A stretch of DNA of 64,000 nt from Geodermatophilus tzadiensis. Lineage in GTDB: Bacteria > Actinomycetota > Actinomycetes > Mycobacteriales > Geodermatophilaceae. The stretch spans positions 372,001 through 436,000 of the forward strand of contig NZ_PVTG01000001.1 in NCBI RefSeq assembly GCF_003002915.1. Reading direction: 5' to 3'. The translations under genes were made by a program, and so were the position numbers. Each line of letters opens with the position of its first letter. The stretch's first letter is position 1. Shown one piece after another: positions 54,175-64,000 of this stretch. Under the pieces are notes generated by a model. That model worked only from the letters and a program-made list of their open reading frames with translations, made no database searches and was not told the DNA's origin.

Positions 54175-54585
54175 TTACCAGACGTAGGCGAGGACTTCCC
54201 CGCCCACGCCCTTCTTGTTCGCCTGCCGGTCGGTCAGCAGCCCGGTCGAGGTGGAGATGATCGCCACCCCGAGGCCGCCGAGCACCTTGGGCAGTGCGGT
54301 CGACTTCGCGTAGACCCGCAGGCCCGGCTTGGACACCCGGCGCACCCCGGCGATGCTGCGCTCGCGGTTCGGGCCGTACTTCAGGTCGATCACCAGCTCC
54401 TTGCGGGTGGTGCCGTCCTTCTCGACCTCGTCGACGCGCCAGCCGGCGATGTAGCCCTCCTGCTGGAGGATCTCGGCGATGTGCGTCTTGAGCTTCGACG
54501 ACGGCATCGCCGCCGAGTCGTGGTAGGCCGTGTTCGCGTTGCGCAGCCGCGTGAGCATGTCCGCGATCGGGTCGGTCATCGTCAT
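54175..54585 (-). CDS. rpsH: Small-subunit ribosomal protein uS8
   Basis: A 136-aa S8 ([40 protein letters not shown]). ATG at 54585; a second ATG two codons later is equally plausible. In many bacteria S8 represses the spc operon at its mRNA. Confidence 0.96.
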   Translation of the reverse strand: MTMTDPIADMLTRLRNANTAYHDSAAMPSSKLKTHIAEILQQEGYIAGWRVDEVEKDGTTRKELVIDLKYGPNRERSIAGVRRVSKPGLRVYAKSTALPKVLGGLGVAIISTSTGLLTDRQANKKGVGGEVLAYVW

Positions 54586-54661
54586 GGGTGTCGTGCCTCT
54601 CTCACCGCGGTTCCGCACGCGTCCTTCGCGTGGGCCTCTCGGCGTGGTGACGTACTGGAAC

Positions 54662-54719
54662 GGCCCCCTCGCAGGGCCCCGCCGCGAGCCTGCGAGCGGT
54701 GGGGGGCGAGGGGGTCCTT
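54662..54719 (-). repeat. 58-bp hairpin element, family A copy 4
   Basis: Begins at the last base of the rpsN stop codon, in the rpsN-rpsH spacer inside the spc operon. Arms CCCCCTCGC and GCGAGGGGG are complementary and differ from the other copies by paired changes. Confidence 0.75.
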
Positions 54720-54904
54720 CACCAGCTGGACTTGCTGACGCCGGGCAGCTCGCCGGCGTGTGCCATCTCCCGCAGGCAGATCCGGCACAGGCCGAACTTG
54801 CGGAAGACCGAGTGCGGGCGACCGCACCGCTGGCAGCGGGTGTAGCCGCGGACCGCGAACTTGGGCTTGCGGGCCGCCTTGTTGATCAGCGCCTTCTTGG
54901 CCAT
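54719..54904 (-). CDS. rpsN: Small-subunit ribosomal protein uS14, zinc-binding type Z
   Basis: A 61-aa short S14 with zinc ligands in [13 protein letters not shown] and [10 protein letters not shown]. The short zinc form is the main type in actinobacteria. Between rplE and rpsH. Confidence 0.97.
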   Translation of the reverse strand: MAKKALINKAARKPKFAVRGYTRCQRCGRPHSVFRKFGLCRICLREMAHAGELPGVSKSSW

Positions 54905-54923
54905 CTGTCTCTCCTGCCCCGGC

Positions 54924-55514
54924 TCAGCGGGTCGTGTTCACGACGGTCTGGCCGGCGAAGGGGAAGCCGAGCAGGCGGAGCAGCTCGCGACCCTCCTCGT
55001 CGGTCGTGGCGGTGGTGACCAGCGTGATGTCCATGCCGCGGGGACGGTCGATCTTGTCGACGTCGATCTCGCGGAACATCGACTGCTCGGTCAGCCCGAA
55101 GGTGTAGTTGCCGTGGCCGTCGAACTGCTTGGCGTTCAGGCCGCGGAAGTCGCGGATGCGGGGCAGGGCCAGCGCCAGGAGCCGGTCGAGGAACTCCCAC
55201 ATGCGGTCGCCGCGGAGGGTGACCTTGGCGCCGATGGGCATGCCCTCGCGCAGCTTGAACTGGGCGATGGACTTGCGGGCCCGGACGACGGCCGGCCGCT
55301 GGCCGGTGATGGCGGTGAGGTCGCGGACCGCGCCGTCCATCAGCTTCGCGTCACGGGTGGCCTCGCCGACGCCCATGTTGACCACGATCTTGGTCAGCCG
55401 CGGGATCTGCATGACGTTCTCGTAGCCGAACTCCTCCTGGAGGGCCGGCAGGATTGAGTCCCGGTAGTGGGCCAGCAGGCGGGGGAGCTCGCGGGTGGGA
55501 GCAGTCATCGTCAC
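54924..55514 (-). CDS. rplE: Large-subunit ribosomal protein uL5
   Basis: A 196-aa L5 ([53 protein letters not shown]). GTG at 55514 overlaps the rplX stop by 4 bp; ATG at 55508 is an alternative with better spacing to AAGGA. Confidence 0.96.
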   Translation of the reverse strand: MTMTAPTRELPRLLAHYRDSILPALQEEFGYENVMQIPRLTKIVVNMGVGEATRDAKLMDGAVRDLTAITGQRPAVVRARKSIAQFKLREGMPIGAKVTLRGDRMWEFLDRLLALALPRIRDFRGLNAKQFDGHGNYTFGLTEQSMFREIDVDKIDRPRGMDITLVTTATTDEEGRELLRLLGFPFAGQTVVNTTR

Positions 55515-55852
55515 AGGTCCTTACCGGTCCGCCGCGACACCCGGATGCTGCGGCCTTCCTCGTCCTTGCGGTAGCCGACCCGGGTCGGCTTGCCCTCGGA
55601 GTCGACCACCATCACCTTGCTGACGTGGATCGCAGCCTCCTGGGTCACGATGCCGCCCTGCTGCGCGCCCCGCTGGTTCGAGCTGATGCGGGTGTGCTTC
55701 TTGACGCGGCCGACGCCCTCGACGAGGACCTTCTGCAGCTTGGGGTAGGCGGCGATGACGCGGCCCTTGGCGCCCTTGTCGCGGCCGGACAGCACCACGA
55801 CGGTGTCGCCCTTCTTGACCTTCATCGACGGCGTCTTGTTCGTCTCGGCCAT
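55511..55852 (-). CDS. rplX: Large-subunit ribosomal protein uL24
   Basis: A 113-aa L24 with the KOW motif [20 protein letters not shown] and [19 protein letters not shown]. Starts 2 nt after rplN. Confidence 0.96.
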   Translation of the reverse strand: MAETNKTPSMKVKKGDTVVVLSGRDKGAKGRVIAAYPKLQKVLVEGVGRVKKHTRISSNQRGAQQGGIVTQEAAIHVSKVMVVDSEGKPTRVGYRKDEEGRSIRVSRRTGKDL

Positions 55853-55854
55853 GG

Positions 55855-56223
55855 TCAGAGCACCTCCGGGGCGAGCGAGATGATCCGCATGAAGCGCTTG
55901 TCGCGCAGCTCCCGGCCGACGGGGCCGAAGATGCGGGTCCCGCGCGGGTCGCCGCTGTCGCGGATGATGACCGCGGCGTTCTCGTCGAAGCGGATGTAGG
56001 AGCCGTCGGGACGACGACGCTCCTTGGCCGTGCGGACGACGACGGCCTTCACGACGTCGCCGCGCTTGACGCCGGCGCCGGGCAGCGCGTCCTTGACGGT
56101 CGCCACGATGACGTCACCGATGCCCGCGTAGCGCCGCCCGGAGCCGCCGAGCACCCGGATGCAGAGGATCTCCTTCGCACCGGTGTTGTCGGCGACCCGG
56201 AGCCGCGACTCCTGCTGGATCAC
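55855..56223 (-). CDS. rplN: Large-subunit ribosomal protein uL14
   Basis: A 122-aa L14 ([35 protein letters not shown]). First gene after a 219-nt gap that separates the S10-type genes from the spc genes. Confidence 0.97.
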   Translation of the reverse strand: MIQQESRLRVADNTGAKEILCIRVLGGSGRRYAGIGDVIVATVKDALPGAGVKRGDVVKAVVVRTAKERRRPDGSYIRFDENAAVIIRDSGDPRGTRIFGPVGRELRDKRFMRIISLAPEVL

Positions 56224-56291
56224 GTCCTACTCCCAATCTCAGTGGTGACAGCCGGGCCGGAACGGTGAACCGGCTGTCCGGCACCCACGTG

Positions 56292-56326
56292 CGGACGCAC
56301 CGGCGGCGGGGCCGCCGGTGCGTCCG
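56292..56326 (-). terminator. Strong hairpin between rpsQ and rplN
   Basis: 16-bp arms CGGACGCACCGGCGGC and its complement with a GGG loop. A second, longer-range pairing (GACACGGG with CCCGTGTC, about 56325-56397) lies on the rpsQ side. Together they occupy most of the 219-nt space and suggest an end of the S10 transcript and a separate spc start. Confidence 0.65.
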
Positions 56327-56442
56327 ACACGGGTACCGGGATGCGGCGCGCACCCGCAGGGGCGCCAGTCGTCCAGGGTACCCGGTCCCGTGTCGCGGCC
56401 CCGAGGGCGTGCGTCACAGGTGCCGGACGACCCGGACGGTCG

Positions 56443-56742
56443 TTACTTGGCCTTCTCGAGGACCTCGACCAGCCGCCACCGCTTGGTGGCCGACAGCGGC
56501 CGGGTCTCCATGATCTGCACGCGGTCACCGATGCCGGCGACCCCCTGCTCGTCGTGGGCCTTCAGCTTGCTCGTGCGCCGGAGGACCTTGCCGTAGAGAC
56601 CGTGCTTCACGCGGTCCTCGACCTCGACGACGATGGTCTTGTCCATCTTGTCGCTGACCACGAGGCCCTCGCGGACCTTGCGGTAGCCGCGGCCGGCCAG
56701 GCCGGGACCGCTGGCGACGGCGGCGTTGTCGGGCTCGGTCAT
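56443..56742 (-). CDS. rpsQ: Small-subunit ribosomal protein uS17
   Basis: A 99-aa S17 ([39 protein letters not shown]-type end). The N-terminal extension of about 20 residues is common in actinobacteria. ATGA overlap with rpmC. Last gene of the S10 cluster. Confidence 0.96.
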   Translation of the reverse strand: MTEPDNAAVASGPGLAGRGYRKVREGLVVSDKMDKTIVVEVEDRVKHGLYGKVLRRTSKLKAHDEQGVAGIGDRVQIMETRPLSATKRWRLVEVLEKAK

Positions 56743-56972
56743 GCCACACCCTCGTTCGGGGCGGCCGAGAGGCCCAGCTCGCGCTCGCGCATGATCGTGT
56801 AGATCCGGGCGATGTCGCGGCGGACCGTCTGCAGTCGCCGGTTGTTGTCCAGCTGGCCGGTGGCCACCTGGAACCGCAGGTTGAACAGCTCTTCCTTGTG
56901 CTCACGCAGCCGCGTGGCGAGCTCGTCGGCCGAGAGCTCGCGCAGCTCCGGAGCGGTCAGGCCGGCGGCCAT
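56739..56972 (-). CDS. rpmC: Large-subunit ribosomal protein uL29
   Basis: A 77-aa L29 ([40 protein letters not shown]). ATG at 56972 overlaps the rplP stop by one base. Confidence 0.95.
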   Translation of the reverse strand: MAAGLTAPELRELSADELATRLREHKEELFNLRFQVATGQLDNNRRLQTVRRDIARIYTIMRERELGLSAAPNEGVA

Positions 56973-57388
56973 CACACCTCTCCTTCACGCGTGATGAAGC
57001 GGCACTTCATCGGCAGCTTGTGGATGGCGCGGCGCATGGCCTCGCGGGCCACCGGCTCGGCCACGCCCGACAGCTCGAACATGATCCGGCCGGGCTTGAC
57101 GTTGGCCACCCACCACTCGGGCGAGCCCTTGCCGGAACCCATGCGGGTCTCGGCGGGCTTCTTGGTGAGCGGACGGTCGGGGTAGATCGAGATCCACACC
57201 TTGCCGCCACGGCGGATGTGCCGCGTCATGGCGATACGGGCGGACTCGATCTGCCGGTTCGTCACGTAGGCCGGCTCGAGGGCCTGGATGGCGTACTCAC
57301 CGAAGTTGATCTCGGTGCCGCCCTTGGCCCGACCCGAGCGGCTCGGGTGGTGCTGCTTGCGGTGCTTGACGCGCCGGGGGATCAGCAC
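56972..57388 (-). CDS. rplP: Large-subunit ribosomal protein uL16
   Basis: A 138-aa L16 ([40 protein letters not shown]). GTG start 3 nt after rpsC. Confidence 0.97.
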   Translation of the reverse strand: MLIPRRVKHRKQHHPSRSGRAKGGTEINFGEYAIQALEPAYVTNRQIESARIAMTRHIRRGGKVWISIYPDRPLTKKPAETRMGSGKGSPEWWVANVKPGRIMFELSGVAEPVAREAMRRAIHKLPMKCRFITREGEV

Positions 57389-57391
57389 GTG

Positions 57392-58300
57392 TCAGCCCTC
57401 CGTCTGGGTCTCGGTCGCCGTGCTCTCGGCCGCCGCGGTCCCCTCGGGACCGGCGGCCTGGGCGACGGTCTGCTCGGGCGCGACCTCGCCGGAGGTCACC
57501 GCCACGGTGCTGTCGGCGGTGTCCGGGCCGGTGGTGCCCTCGGCTGCGGCGCGGCCGGCCTCGGTGCCGCCGGCGGTCGTGCCGCTGGAGCCCGAGCGGC
57601 GGGGCCGCTGCGGGCGCTCACGGCGCTGCTGCCGGGCGGCGAGGGCCTCGAGGGCCTCCCGCTCCGCACGCGAGCCGCTGACGTCGCCCTTGTAGATCCA
57701 CACCTTCACGCCGATGCGGCCGAAGGTGGTGCGGGCCTCGTACAGGCCGTAGTCGATGTTCGCGCGGAGCGTGTGCAGCGGCACCCGGCCCTCGCGGTAG
57801 AACTCCGACCGGCTCATCTCGGTGCCACCGAGGCGCCCGGAGCACTGCACCCGGATGCCCTTGACCTGCGGGCTGCGCTGCGCCGACTGCATGGCCTTGC
57901 GCATCGCGCGGCGGAAGCTCACCCGGCTCGACAGCTGCTCGGCCACGGCCTGGGCCACCAGCTGGGCGTCGGCCTCGGGGTTCTTGACCTCGAGGATGTT
58001 GAGCTGCACCTGCTTGCCGGTCAGCTTCTCCAGCTCACCGCGGATGCGGTCGGCCTCGGCGCCGCGGCGGCCGATGACGATGCCCGGCCGGGCGGTGTGG
58101 ATGTCGACGCGGACCCGGTCGCGGGTGCGCTCGATCTCCACCTTGGAGATGCCGGCCCGCTCCATGCCCTTGGTCATGAGCTTGCGGATGGCCACGTCTT
58201 CCTTGACGTAGTCCTTGTAGAGCTTGTCGGCGTACCACCGGGACTTGTAGTCGGTGGTGATGCCCAGGCGGAACCCGTGCGGGTTGACCTTCTGACCCAC
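57392..58300 (-). CDS. rpsC: Small-subunit ribosomal protein uS3 with acidic tail
   Basis: A 302-aa S3. The KH domain ([20 protein letters not shown]) and C-terminal domain ([28 protein letters not shown]) end near residue 210. About 90 further residues are Arg-rich, then Thr/Ala/Glu-rich ([15 protein letters not shown]-like), far beyond the E. coli length of 233. GTG start shares one base with the rplV stop. Confidence 0.96.
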   Translation of the reverse strand: MGQKVNPHGFRLGITTDYKSRWYADKLYKDYVKEDVAIRKLMTKGMERAGISKVEIERTRDRVRVDIHTARPGIVIGRRGAEADRIRGELEKLTGKQVQLNILEVKNPEADAQLVAQAVAEQLSSRVSFRRAMRKAMQSAQRSPQVKGIRVQCSGRLGGTEMSRSEFYREGRVPLHTLRANIDYGLYEARTTFGRIGVKVWIYKGDVSGSRAEREALEALAARQQRRERPQRPRRSGSSGTTAGGTEAGRAAAEGTTGPDTADSTVAVTSGEVAPEQTVAQAAGPEGTAAAESTATETQTEG

Positions 58301-58779
58301 TAGCGGGTCCCTCCCCTCGTGTTGGAGCGCTGCTGCGTGCCCTGCTGCTGCGCGGCCGGGCCGGACTGGCCGGTGCGGCGGCGCGCCGTGCGCGACTTGC
58401 CGGCGAGCTCGGCGCTGGCGCCGACCTCGGTCACCTCGACGGTGATGTGGCTCGTCCGCTTGTTGATGCGGTAGGCCCGGCCCTGCGCCCGCGGACGGAT
58501 CCGCTTGAGCGTGGGGCCCTCGTCGACGTAGGCGGCGCTGACGACGAGCGCGGCCGGGTCCAGCCGCAGGTTGTGCTCGGCGTTGGCGACCGCGCTGGCG
58601 ACGACCTTGGCCACCGGCTCGCTGGCCGCCTGCGGCGCGAACCGCAGGAGGGCCAGGGCCTCGTCGGTGGGCAGGTAGCGGATCAGGTCCACCACCCGGC
58701 GTGCCTTCATGGGGGCGACGCGGACGAACCGGGCGGTGGCCCGGGCGACCTGCGTCTCCTCTCCCAGCTGGGAAGTCAT
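58300..58779 (-). CDS. rplV: Large-subunit ribosomal protein uL22
   Basis: A 159-aa L22 ([40 protein letters not shown]). A Gln/Arg/Thr-rich C-terminal extension of about 35 residues follows the macrolide-exit-tunnel core. Confidence 0.96.
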   Translation of the reverse strand: MTSQLGEETQVARATARFVRVAPMKARRVVDLIRYLPTDEALALLRFAPQAASEPVAKVVASAVANAEHNLRLDPAALVVSAAYVDEGPTLKRIRPRAQGRAYRINKRTSHITVEVTEVGASAELAGKSRTARRRTGQSGPAAQQQGTQQRSNTRGGTR

Positions 58780-58805
58780 CTCGTGTCTCTCTCTCCCGGG
58801 ACCGG

Positions 58806-59087
58806 TCAGCCCCGCCGCGACCGGCGGTCGTCCTTGACGTGGCCCCGGAAGGTCCGGGTGGGGGCGAACTCGCCGAGCTTGTGCCCGACCATCGCCTCGG
58901 TCACGAAGACCGGGACGTGCTTGCGCCCGTCGTGCACGGCGATGGTGTGGCCGAGCATGTCCGGGATGATCGTCGAGCGGCGGGACCAGGTCCGGATGAC
59001 CGTCTTGGTGCCCTTCTCGTTCTGCGCGTCCACCTTGGCGAGCAGGTGGTCGTCGACGAACGGGCCCTTCTTGAGGCTGCGTGGCAT
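58806..59087 (-). CDS. rpsS: Small-subunit ribosomal protein uS19
   Basis: A 93-aa S19 ([37 protein letters not shown]). Standard length. Confidence 0.97.
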   Translation of the reverse strand: MPRSLKKGPFVDDHLLAKVDAQNEKGTKTVIRTWSRRSTIIPDMLGHTIAVHDGRKHVPVFVTEAMVGHKLGEFAPTRTFRGHVKDDRRSRRG

Positions 59088-59110
59088 GTCTGTCGGACTC
59101 CTCTACCCGC

Positions 59111-59944
59111 TCAGCGCTTCTTGTTGGTGCGGCGACGGCGCACGATCAGGGCGTCGCTGGCCTTGCGCTTGCGCGTGCGGCCCTCGGGCTTGCCCTTCGG
59201 GTTCACCGGGTGGCGACCACCGGAGGTCTTGCCCTCACCACCACCGTGCGGGTGGTCGACCGGGTTCATGGCGACACCGCGGACGGTGGGGCGCTTGCCC
59301 TTCCACCGCATGCGGCCGGCCTTGCCCCAGTTGATGTTCGACTGCTCGGCGTTGCCCACCTCGCCGACGGTGGCGCGGCAGCGCACGTCGACGTTGCGGA
59401 TCTCGCCCGAGGGCATGCGCAGCTGCGCGAAGCGGCCCTCGCGGGCGACCAGCTGCACGCTGGTGCCGGCCGAGCGGGCGATCTTCGCCCCGCCGCCGGG
59501 GCGCAGCTCGATCGCGTGCACCACGGTGCCGACCGGGATGTTGCGCAGCGGCAGGTTGTTGCCCGGCTTGATGTCGGCCGAGGGGCCGCACTCCACCGTG
59601 TCGCCCTGCTTCAGGCGGGCCGGCGCGATGATGTAGCGCTTCTCGCCGTCGGCGAAGTGCAGCAGCGCGATGCGCGAGGTGCGGTTCGGGTCGTACTCGA
59701 TGTGCGCGACCTTGGCCGGCACGCCGTCCTTGTCGGCCCGGCGGAAGTCGATGAGCCGGTAGGCGCGCTTGTGCCCACCGCCCTGGTGCCGCGCGGTGAC
59801 CTTCCCGTGGACGTTGCGCCCGCCGCGACCGTGCAGCGGCCGGACCAGCGACTTCTCGGGATGGTCGCGGGTGACCTCGGCGAAGTCGGCGACGCTGGAG
59901 CCGCGGCGGCCCGGCGTCGTCGGCTTGTACTTGCGGATAGCCAT
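59111..59944 (-). CDS. rplB: Large-subunit ribosomal protein uL2
   Basis: A 277-aa L2 ([40 protein letters not shown]) with the peptidyl-transferase-region His intact. ATG at 59944; the open frame upstream is not L2. Confidence 0.97.
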   Translation of the reverse strand: MAIRKYKPTTPGRRGSSVADFAEVTRDHPEKSLVRPLHGRGGRNVHGKVTARHQGGGHKRAYRLIDFRRADKDGVPAKVAHIEYDPNRTSRIALLHFADGEKRYIIAPARLKQGDTVECGPSADIKPGNNLPLRNIPVGTVVHAIELRPGGGAKIARSAGTSVQLVAREGRFAQLRMPSGEIRNVDVRCRATVGEVGNAEQSNINWGKAGRMRWKGKRPTVRGVAMNPVDHPHGGGEGKTSGGRHPVNPKGKPEGRTRKRKASDALIVRRRRTNKKR

Positions 59945-59988
59945 TGCTGACTCAGTTCCTCTGTCTCTGGTCCGAACGGTCGCGGCGC

Positions 59989-60291
59989 TCAGGCGCCGGG
60001 ACCACCGAAGATCTCGATGCGGTCGCCGGGGGCCACCGAGACGATGGCGCGCTTGGTGTCCTTGCGCTTGCCCAGCCGGGTGCCACGGCTGCGCTTGCGC
60101 TTGCCCTGGCGGTTGACCGTGTTCACGGACAGGACCTTGACGTTGAAGACCTGCTCGACAGCGATCTTGATCTGGGTCTTGTTCGCCTCGGGCAGCACCA
60201 CGAACGTGTACTGGTTGTCGTCCAGCAGCCCGTAGCTCTTCTCCGAGATGACCGGCGACAGCAGGACGTCCCGGGGGTCGCGGACGCTCAC
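59989..60291 (-). CDS. rplW: Large-subunit ribosomal protein uL23
   Basis: A 100-aa L23 ([39 protein letters not shown]), a docking site for trigger factor and SRP at the tunnel exit. GTG start overlapping rplD by 4 bp. Confidence 0.96.
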   Translation of the reverse strand: MSVRDPRDVLLSPVISEKSYGLLDDNQYTFVVLPEANKTQIKIAVEQVFNVKVLSVNTVNRQGKRKRSRGTRLGKRKDTKRAIVSVAPGDRIEIFGGPGA

Positions 60292-61094
60292 GCCTTCTCC
60301 TCGGTGGTGTCGGTGGTGGTGTCGGCGTCGGTGGTGCCCTCACCCGCGGCGGGCGCGATCGAGGGGACCTCGCCGGGGATGTCCGCCGTCGTCAGGTCGG
60401 GCTTGACCAGCGAGGTGGTCCGGCCGGCACCGGCGCGCGGGCCGGCCACGAACTCGGCGAGCGCGGTCTCGGTGAAGACCACCTCGTCGGCGACCAGGAC
60501 GTCGTAGGTGTTGAGCTGGCCGGCCTCGAGCAGGTGCACGCGCGGCTCGTTGCGCAGGCTCACCCAGTTGAGGACGTCGTCGCGGTCGAGGACCACGAGC
60601 ACCCGCTTGGCCGAGGTGACGGCGTCCAGGGTGGCCAGGGCCGCCTTGGTCTTCGGGGCGTCGCCCTCGACGAAGGTGCTCACGACGTGCACCCGGCCCT
60701 CGCGCGCCCGGTCGGAGAGGGCACCGCGCAGGGCGGCGGCCTTCATCTTCTTGGGGGTGCGCTGCGAGTAGTCGCGCGGCTGGGGGCCGTGGACGGTGCC
60801 ACCGCCGGTGAACTGCGGCGCGCGGATCGAGCCCTGGCGGGCGCGGCCGGTGCCCTTCTGGCGGTAGGGCTTGACGCCACCGCCGCTGACGGCGCCGCGG
60901 GTCTTGGTGGCGTGGGTGCCCTGGCGGGCCGCGGCCAGCTGCGCCACGACCACCTGGTGCAGGAGCGCGACGTTGGCGGTCGCGTCGAAGAGGTCACCGG
61001 GCAGCGTGACGCTGCCGGAGGTCTCCCCCGCCGGCGTGCGGACGTCGACCTGGCGGTCGGCGCGCGCGCCCTCGGTCACGGTGGACTGGGTCAC
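60288..61094 (-). CDS. rplD: Large-subunit ribosomal protein uL4 with acidic tail
   Basis: A 268-aa L4 ([40 protein letters not shown]). The C-terminal 35 residues are Thr/Asp/Glu-rich ([18 protein letters not shown]), absent in E. coli L4 (201 aa). In E. coli L4 represses the S10 operon; no such site was identified here. GTG overlaps the rplC stop by 4 bp. Confidence 0.96.
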   Translation of the reverse strand: MTQSTVTEGARADRQVDVRTPAGETSGSVTLPGDLFDATANVALLHQVVVAQLAAARQGTHATKTRGAVSGGGVKPYRQKGTGRARQGSIRAPQFTGGGTVHGPQPRDYSQRTPKKMKAAALRGALSDRAREGRVHVVSTFVEGDAPKTKAALATLDAVTSAKRVLVVLDRDDVLNWVSLRNEPRVHLLEAGQLNTYDVLVADEVVFTETALAEFVAGPRAGAGRTTSLVKPDLTTADIPGEVPSIAPAAGEGTTDADTTTDTTEEKA

Positions 61095-61756
61095 TTGCTG
61101 TCACTCCCCACGGGACCGCCCTTGACCGCCGAGCGGACGAGCACGAGCCCACCCTTCGGGCCGGGGACGGCGCCCTTGATCAGGATCAGGCCGCGCTCGG
61201 TGTCGACCTTGTGGACGACCAGCGAGAGCGTCGTGGTCTTGACCGCGCCCATGCGGCCGGCCATCTTCAGGCCCTTGAAGACGCGGCCGGGGGTGGACGC
61301 GCCACCGATCGAGCCGGGCGAGCGGTGCTTGCGCTGGGTGCCGTGCGCAGCGCCCAGGCCACGGAAGCCGTGGCGCTTCATGACGCCGGCGGTGCCCTTG
61401 CCCTTGCTGGTGCCGATGACGTCGACCTTGGCCACGCCGTCGAACACCTCGGCGGTCAGCTCCTGGCCGACCGTGTAGTCGCCGGCGTCCTCGGTGCGGA
61501 GCTCGACCACGTGGCGGCGCGGCGTGACGCCGGCCTTCGCGAAGTGGCCACCCTCGGGCTTGTTGACCTTGCGGGGGTCGATCTCGCCGAAGCCGAGCTG
61601 GAGGGCGGAGTAGCCGTCCACCTCGGGGGTGCGCACCTGCGTCACCACGTTCGGGCCCGCCTTGACGACGGTCACCGGCACGATGCGGTTGTTCTCGTCG
61701 AATACCTGGGTCATCCCCAGCTTCTCGCCGAGGAGCCCGCGGAACGTACTCGCCAT
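61091..61756 (-). CDS. rplC: Large-subunit ribosomal protein uL3
   Basis: A 221-aa L3 ([40 protein letters not shown]). ATG at 61756, 16 nt after rpsJ. Confidence 0.97.
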   Translation of the reverse strand: MASTFRGLLGEKLGMTQVFDENNRIVPVTVVKAGPNVVTQVRTPEVDGYSALQLGFGEIDPRKVNKPEGGHFAKAGVTPRRHVVELRTEDAGDYTVGQELTAEVFDGVAKVDVIGTSKGKGTAGVMKRHGFRGLGAAHGTQRKHRSPGSIGGASTPGRVFKGLKMAGRMGAVKTTTLSLVVHKVDTERGLILIKGAVPGPKGGLVLVRSAVKGGPVGSDSK

Positions 61757-61772
61757 GACTGGTCTCGGTCCC

Positions 61773-62078
61773 TTACTGGATGTTCACGTCGACCGAGGCC
61801 GGCAGGTCGATGCGCATGAGCGCGTCGACCGTCTTCGGCGTCGGGTCGAGGATGTCGATGAGCCGCTTGTGCGTGCGCATCTCGAAGTGCTCGCGCGAGT
61901 CCTTGTACTTGTGCGGCGAGCGGATGACGCAGTACACGTTCTTCTCCGTCGGCAGCGGCACCGGGCCGACGACGCGCGCACCGGTCTTGGTGACCGTGTC
62001 GACGATGCGCCGCGCCGAGGCGTCGATCGCCTCGTGGTCGTAGGCCTTCAGCCGGATGCGGATCTTCTGTCCCGCCAT
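61773..62078 (-). CDS. rpsJ: Small-subunit ribosomal protein uS10
   Basis: A 101-aa S10 ([39 protein letters not shown]-type core), also a NusG/NusE antitermination partner. AGGAG lies upstream of the ATG. First gene of the S10 operon; its promoter must lie in 62079-62200. Confidence 0.97.
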   Translation of the reverse strand: MAGQKIRIRLKAYDHEAIDASARRIVDTVTKTGARVVGPVPLPTEKNVYCVIRSPHKYKDSREHFEMRTHKRLIDILDPTPKTVDALMRIDLPASVDVNIQ

Positions 62079-62200
62079 CGCTGTCTTCTGCTCCTGCCGA
62101 TCGGTGTTCGTTCGTAGCTGGGGAACGCCGGGTGGTCGCGACCGTCATCCGGTCGGCCCCAGCGGTTCGGGTGGCGTCGCGCACAGTGCGGCCACCCGGG

Positions 62201-62236
62201 GACGGGCGGCGGTGCAGGGGTGCACCGCCGCCCGTC
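62201..62236 (-). terminator. Terminator after tuf
   Basis: Perfect 16-bp arms GACGGGCGGCGGTGCA and its complement with a GGGG loop, 7 nt after the tuf stop. It separates the fusA-tuf transcript from the S10 operon. Confidence 0.88.
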
Positions 62237-62243
62237 GGGGGTG

Positions 62244-63437
<1,194 letters not shown>

Positions 63438-63525
63438 TGGGTTCCTCTCCTCGTGGTGTCGCAGTCGTGCGTGACGCTGGGGTGGGGTTGCTGGGGGCCG
63501 GGCGGGGCGGTACCCCGCCCGGCGG

Positions 63526-64000
63526 TCACTCGCCGGTGGCCTTGGCGATGATCTCCTTGGCCACGTTCTGCGGGACCTCGGCGTAGGTGTCGAACACCAT
63601 GGTGTAGCTCGCCCGCCCCTGGGTGCGGCTGCGCAGGTCGCCCACGTAGCCGAACATCTCCGAGAGCGGGACCAGGGCCCGGACGACGCGGGCGCCGGAG
63701 CGCTCCTCCATCGCCTGGATCATCCCGCGCCGGGAGTTCAGGTCGCCGATGACGTCGCCCATGTAGTCCTCGGGCGTGACGACCTCGACGGCCATCATCG
63801 GCTCGAGCAGGGCCGGGCTGGCCTTGCGCGCGGCCTCCTTGAAGACCATCGAGCCGGCGATCTTGAAGGCCATCTCCGAGGAGTCGACCTCGTGGTACTG
63901 GCCGTCGACGAGGGTCGCCTTGACGCCCACCATCGGGTAGCCGGCGAGGATGCCGTACTGCATGGCGTCCTGCATGCCCTGGTCGACCGAGGGGATGTAC
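63526..64000 (-). CDS. fusA: Elongation factor G (5' part outside window)
   Basis: The visible 158 codons are domains IV and V of [19 protein letters not shown], then [20 protein letters not shown], then [16 protein letters not shown] and the C-terminus ending AKATGE. The GTPase domain is beyond position 64000. Confidence 0.97.
   Translation of the reverse strand, partial: YIPSVDQGMQDAMQYGILAGYPMVGVKATLVDGQYHEVDSSEMAFKIAGSMVFKEAARKASPALLEPMMAVEVVTPEDYMGDVIGDLNSRRGMIQAMEERSGARVVRALVPLSEMFGYVGDLRSRTQGRASYTMVFDTYAEVPQNVAKEIIAKATGE

Overview
The window is a very GC-rich, gene-dense actinobacterial chromosome segment. Support for Actinobacteria includes two WhiB-era regulators (WhiB3/WhiD and a BldM-like orphan regulator), a PspC-type sensor pair, a DUF5319 protein, a His-tailed GroEL1, an ECF41 sigma factor and many GTG starts with TANNNT boxes 6 to 9 nt upstream (leaderless mRNAs). 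Codon style and family mix look most like Geodermatophilaceae (Blastococcus, Geodermatophilus, Modestobacter); that placement is an inference from memory, not a search result. No tRNA, rRNA, CRISPR array, insertion sequence or prophage was seen.

Layout. 1-3.4 kb: sucD (partial), sucC, a degenerate B12-fold protein and a membrane protein. 3.6-5.5 kb: a lipase-like hydrolase and an M23 peptidase. 5.6-8.9 kb: a small barrel protein, pcrA/uvrD and, divergently, a chorismate mutase behind a Phe/Tyr leader peptide and attenuator. 9.0-11.5 kb: a SnoaL-like remnant, a carboxymuconolactone decarboxylase-ECF41 sigma pair under an exact ECF41 promoter, and a PIG-L deacetylase. 11.7-14.9 kb: a two-component system with a divergent PspC operon. 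14.9-21.3 kb: guaA, guaB3, guaB, DUF5319, a BldM-like regulator and whiB3. 21.4-25.0 kb: groEL and groES with a CIRCE operator, and a methyltransferase. 25-34 kb: tsaD-rimI-tsaB, a VapBC module beside a broken Nudix gene, tsaE, a family-4 UDG, a TIGR04222-type protein, a hydrolase, alr, nnrD/E and acpS. 34-38 kb: glmS, glmM, rpsI, rplM. 38-43.4 kb: carbonic anhydrase and molybdenum-cofactor genes (moeA, moaC, mog, fdhD, mobA-like). 43.4-64 kb: truA, the alpha operon, map-adk-secY, the spc and S10 ribosomal operons, tuf and the 3' part of fusA.

Most of the window is growth machinery: translation (ribosome, EF-Tu, EF-G, t6A tRNA modification), purine nucleotide synthesis, cell-wall precursor synthesis (glmS, glmM, alr), chaperonins and repair. 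Most operons are tightly coupled by GTGA or ATGA overlaps.

The least ordinary content is between genes. There are at least four families of palindromic repeats. Two of them (58 bp and 76 bp) have arms that differ between copies but stay complementary, which suggests selection on a folded RNA or DNA. Three of the four 58-bp family-A copies lie directly after a stop codon in the same orientation. Other items are the chorismate mutase attenuator, a toxin-antitoxin module splitting the t6A operon next to a truncated Nudix gene, and a tiny ORF coupled at both ends between moeA and moaC.
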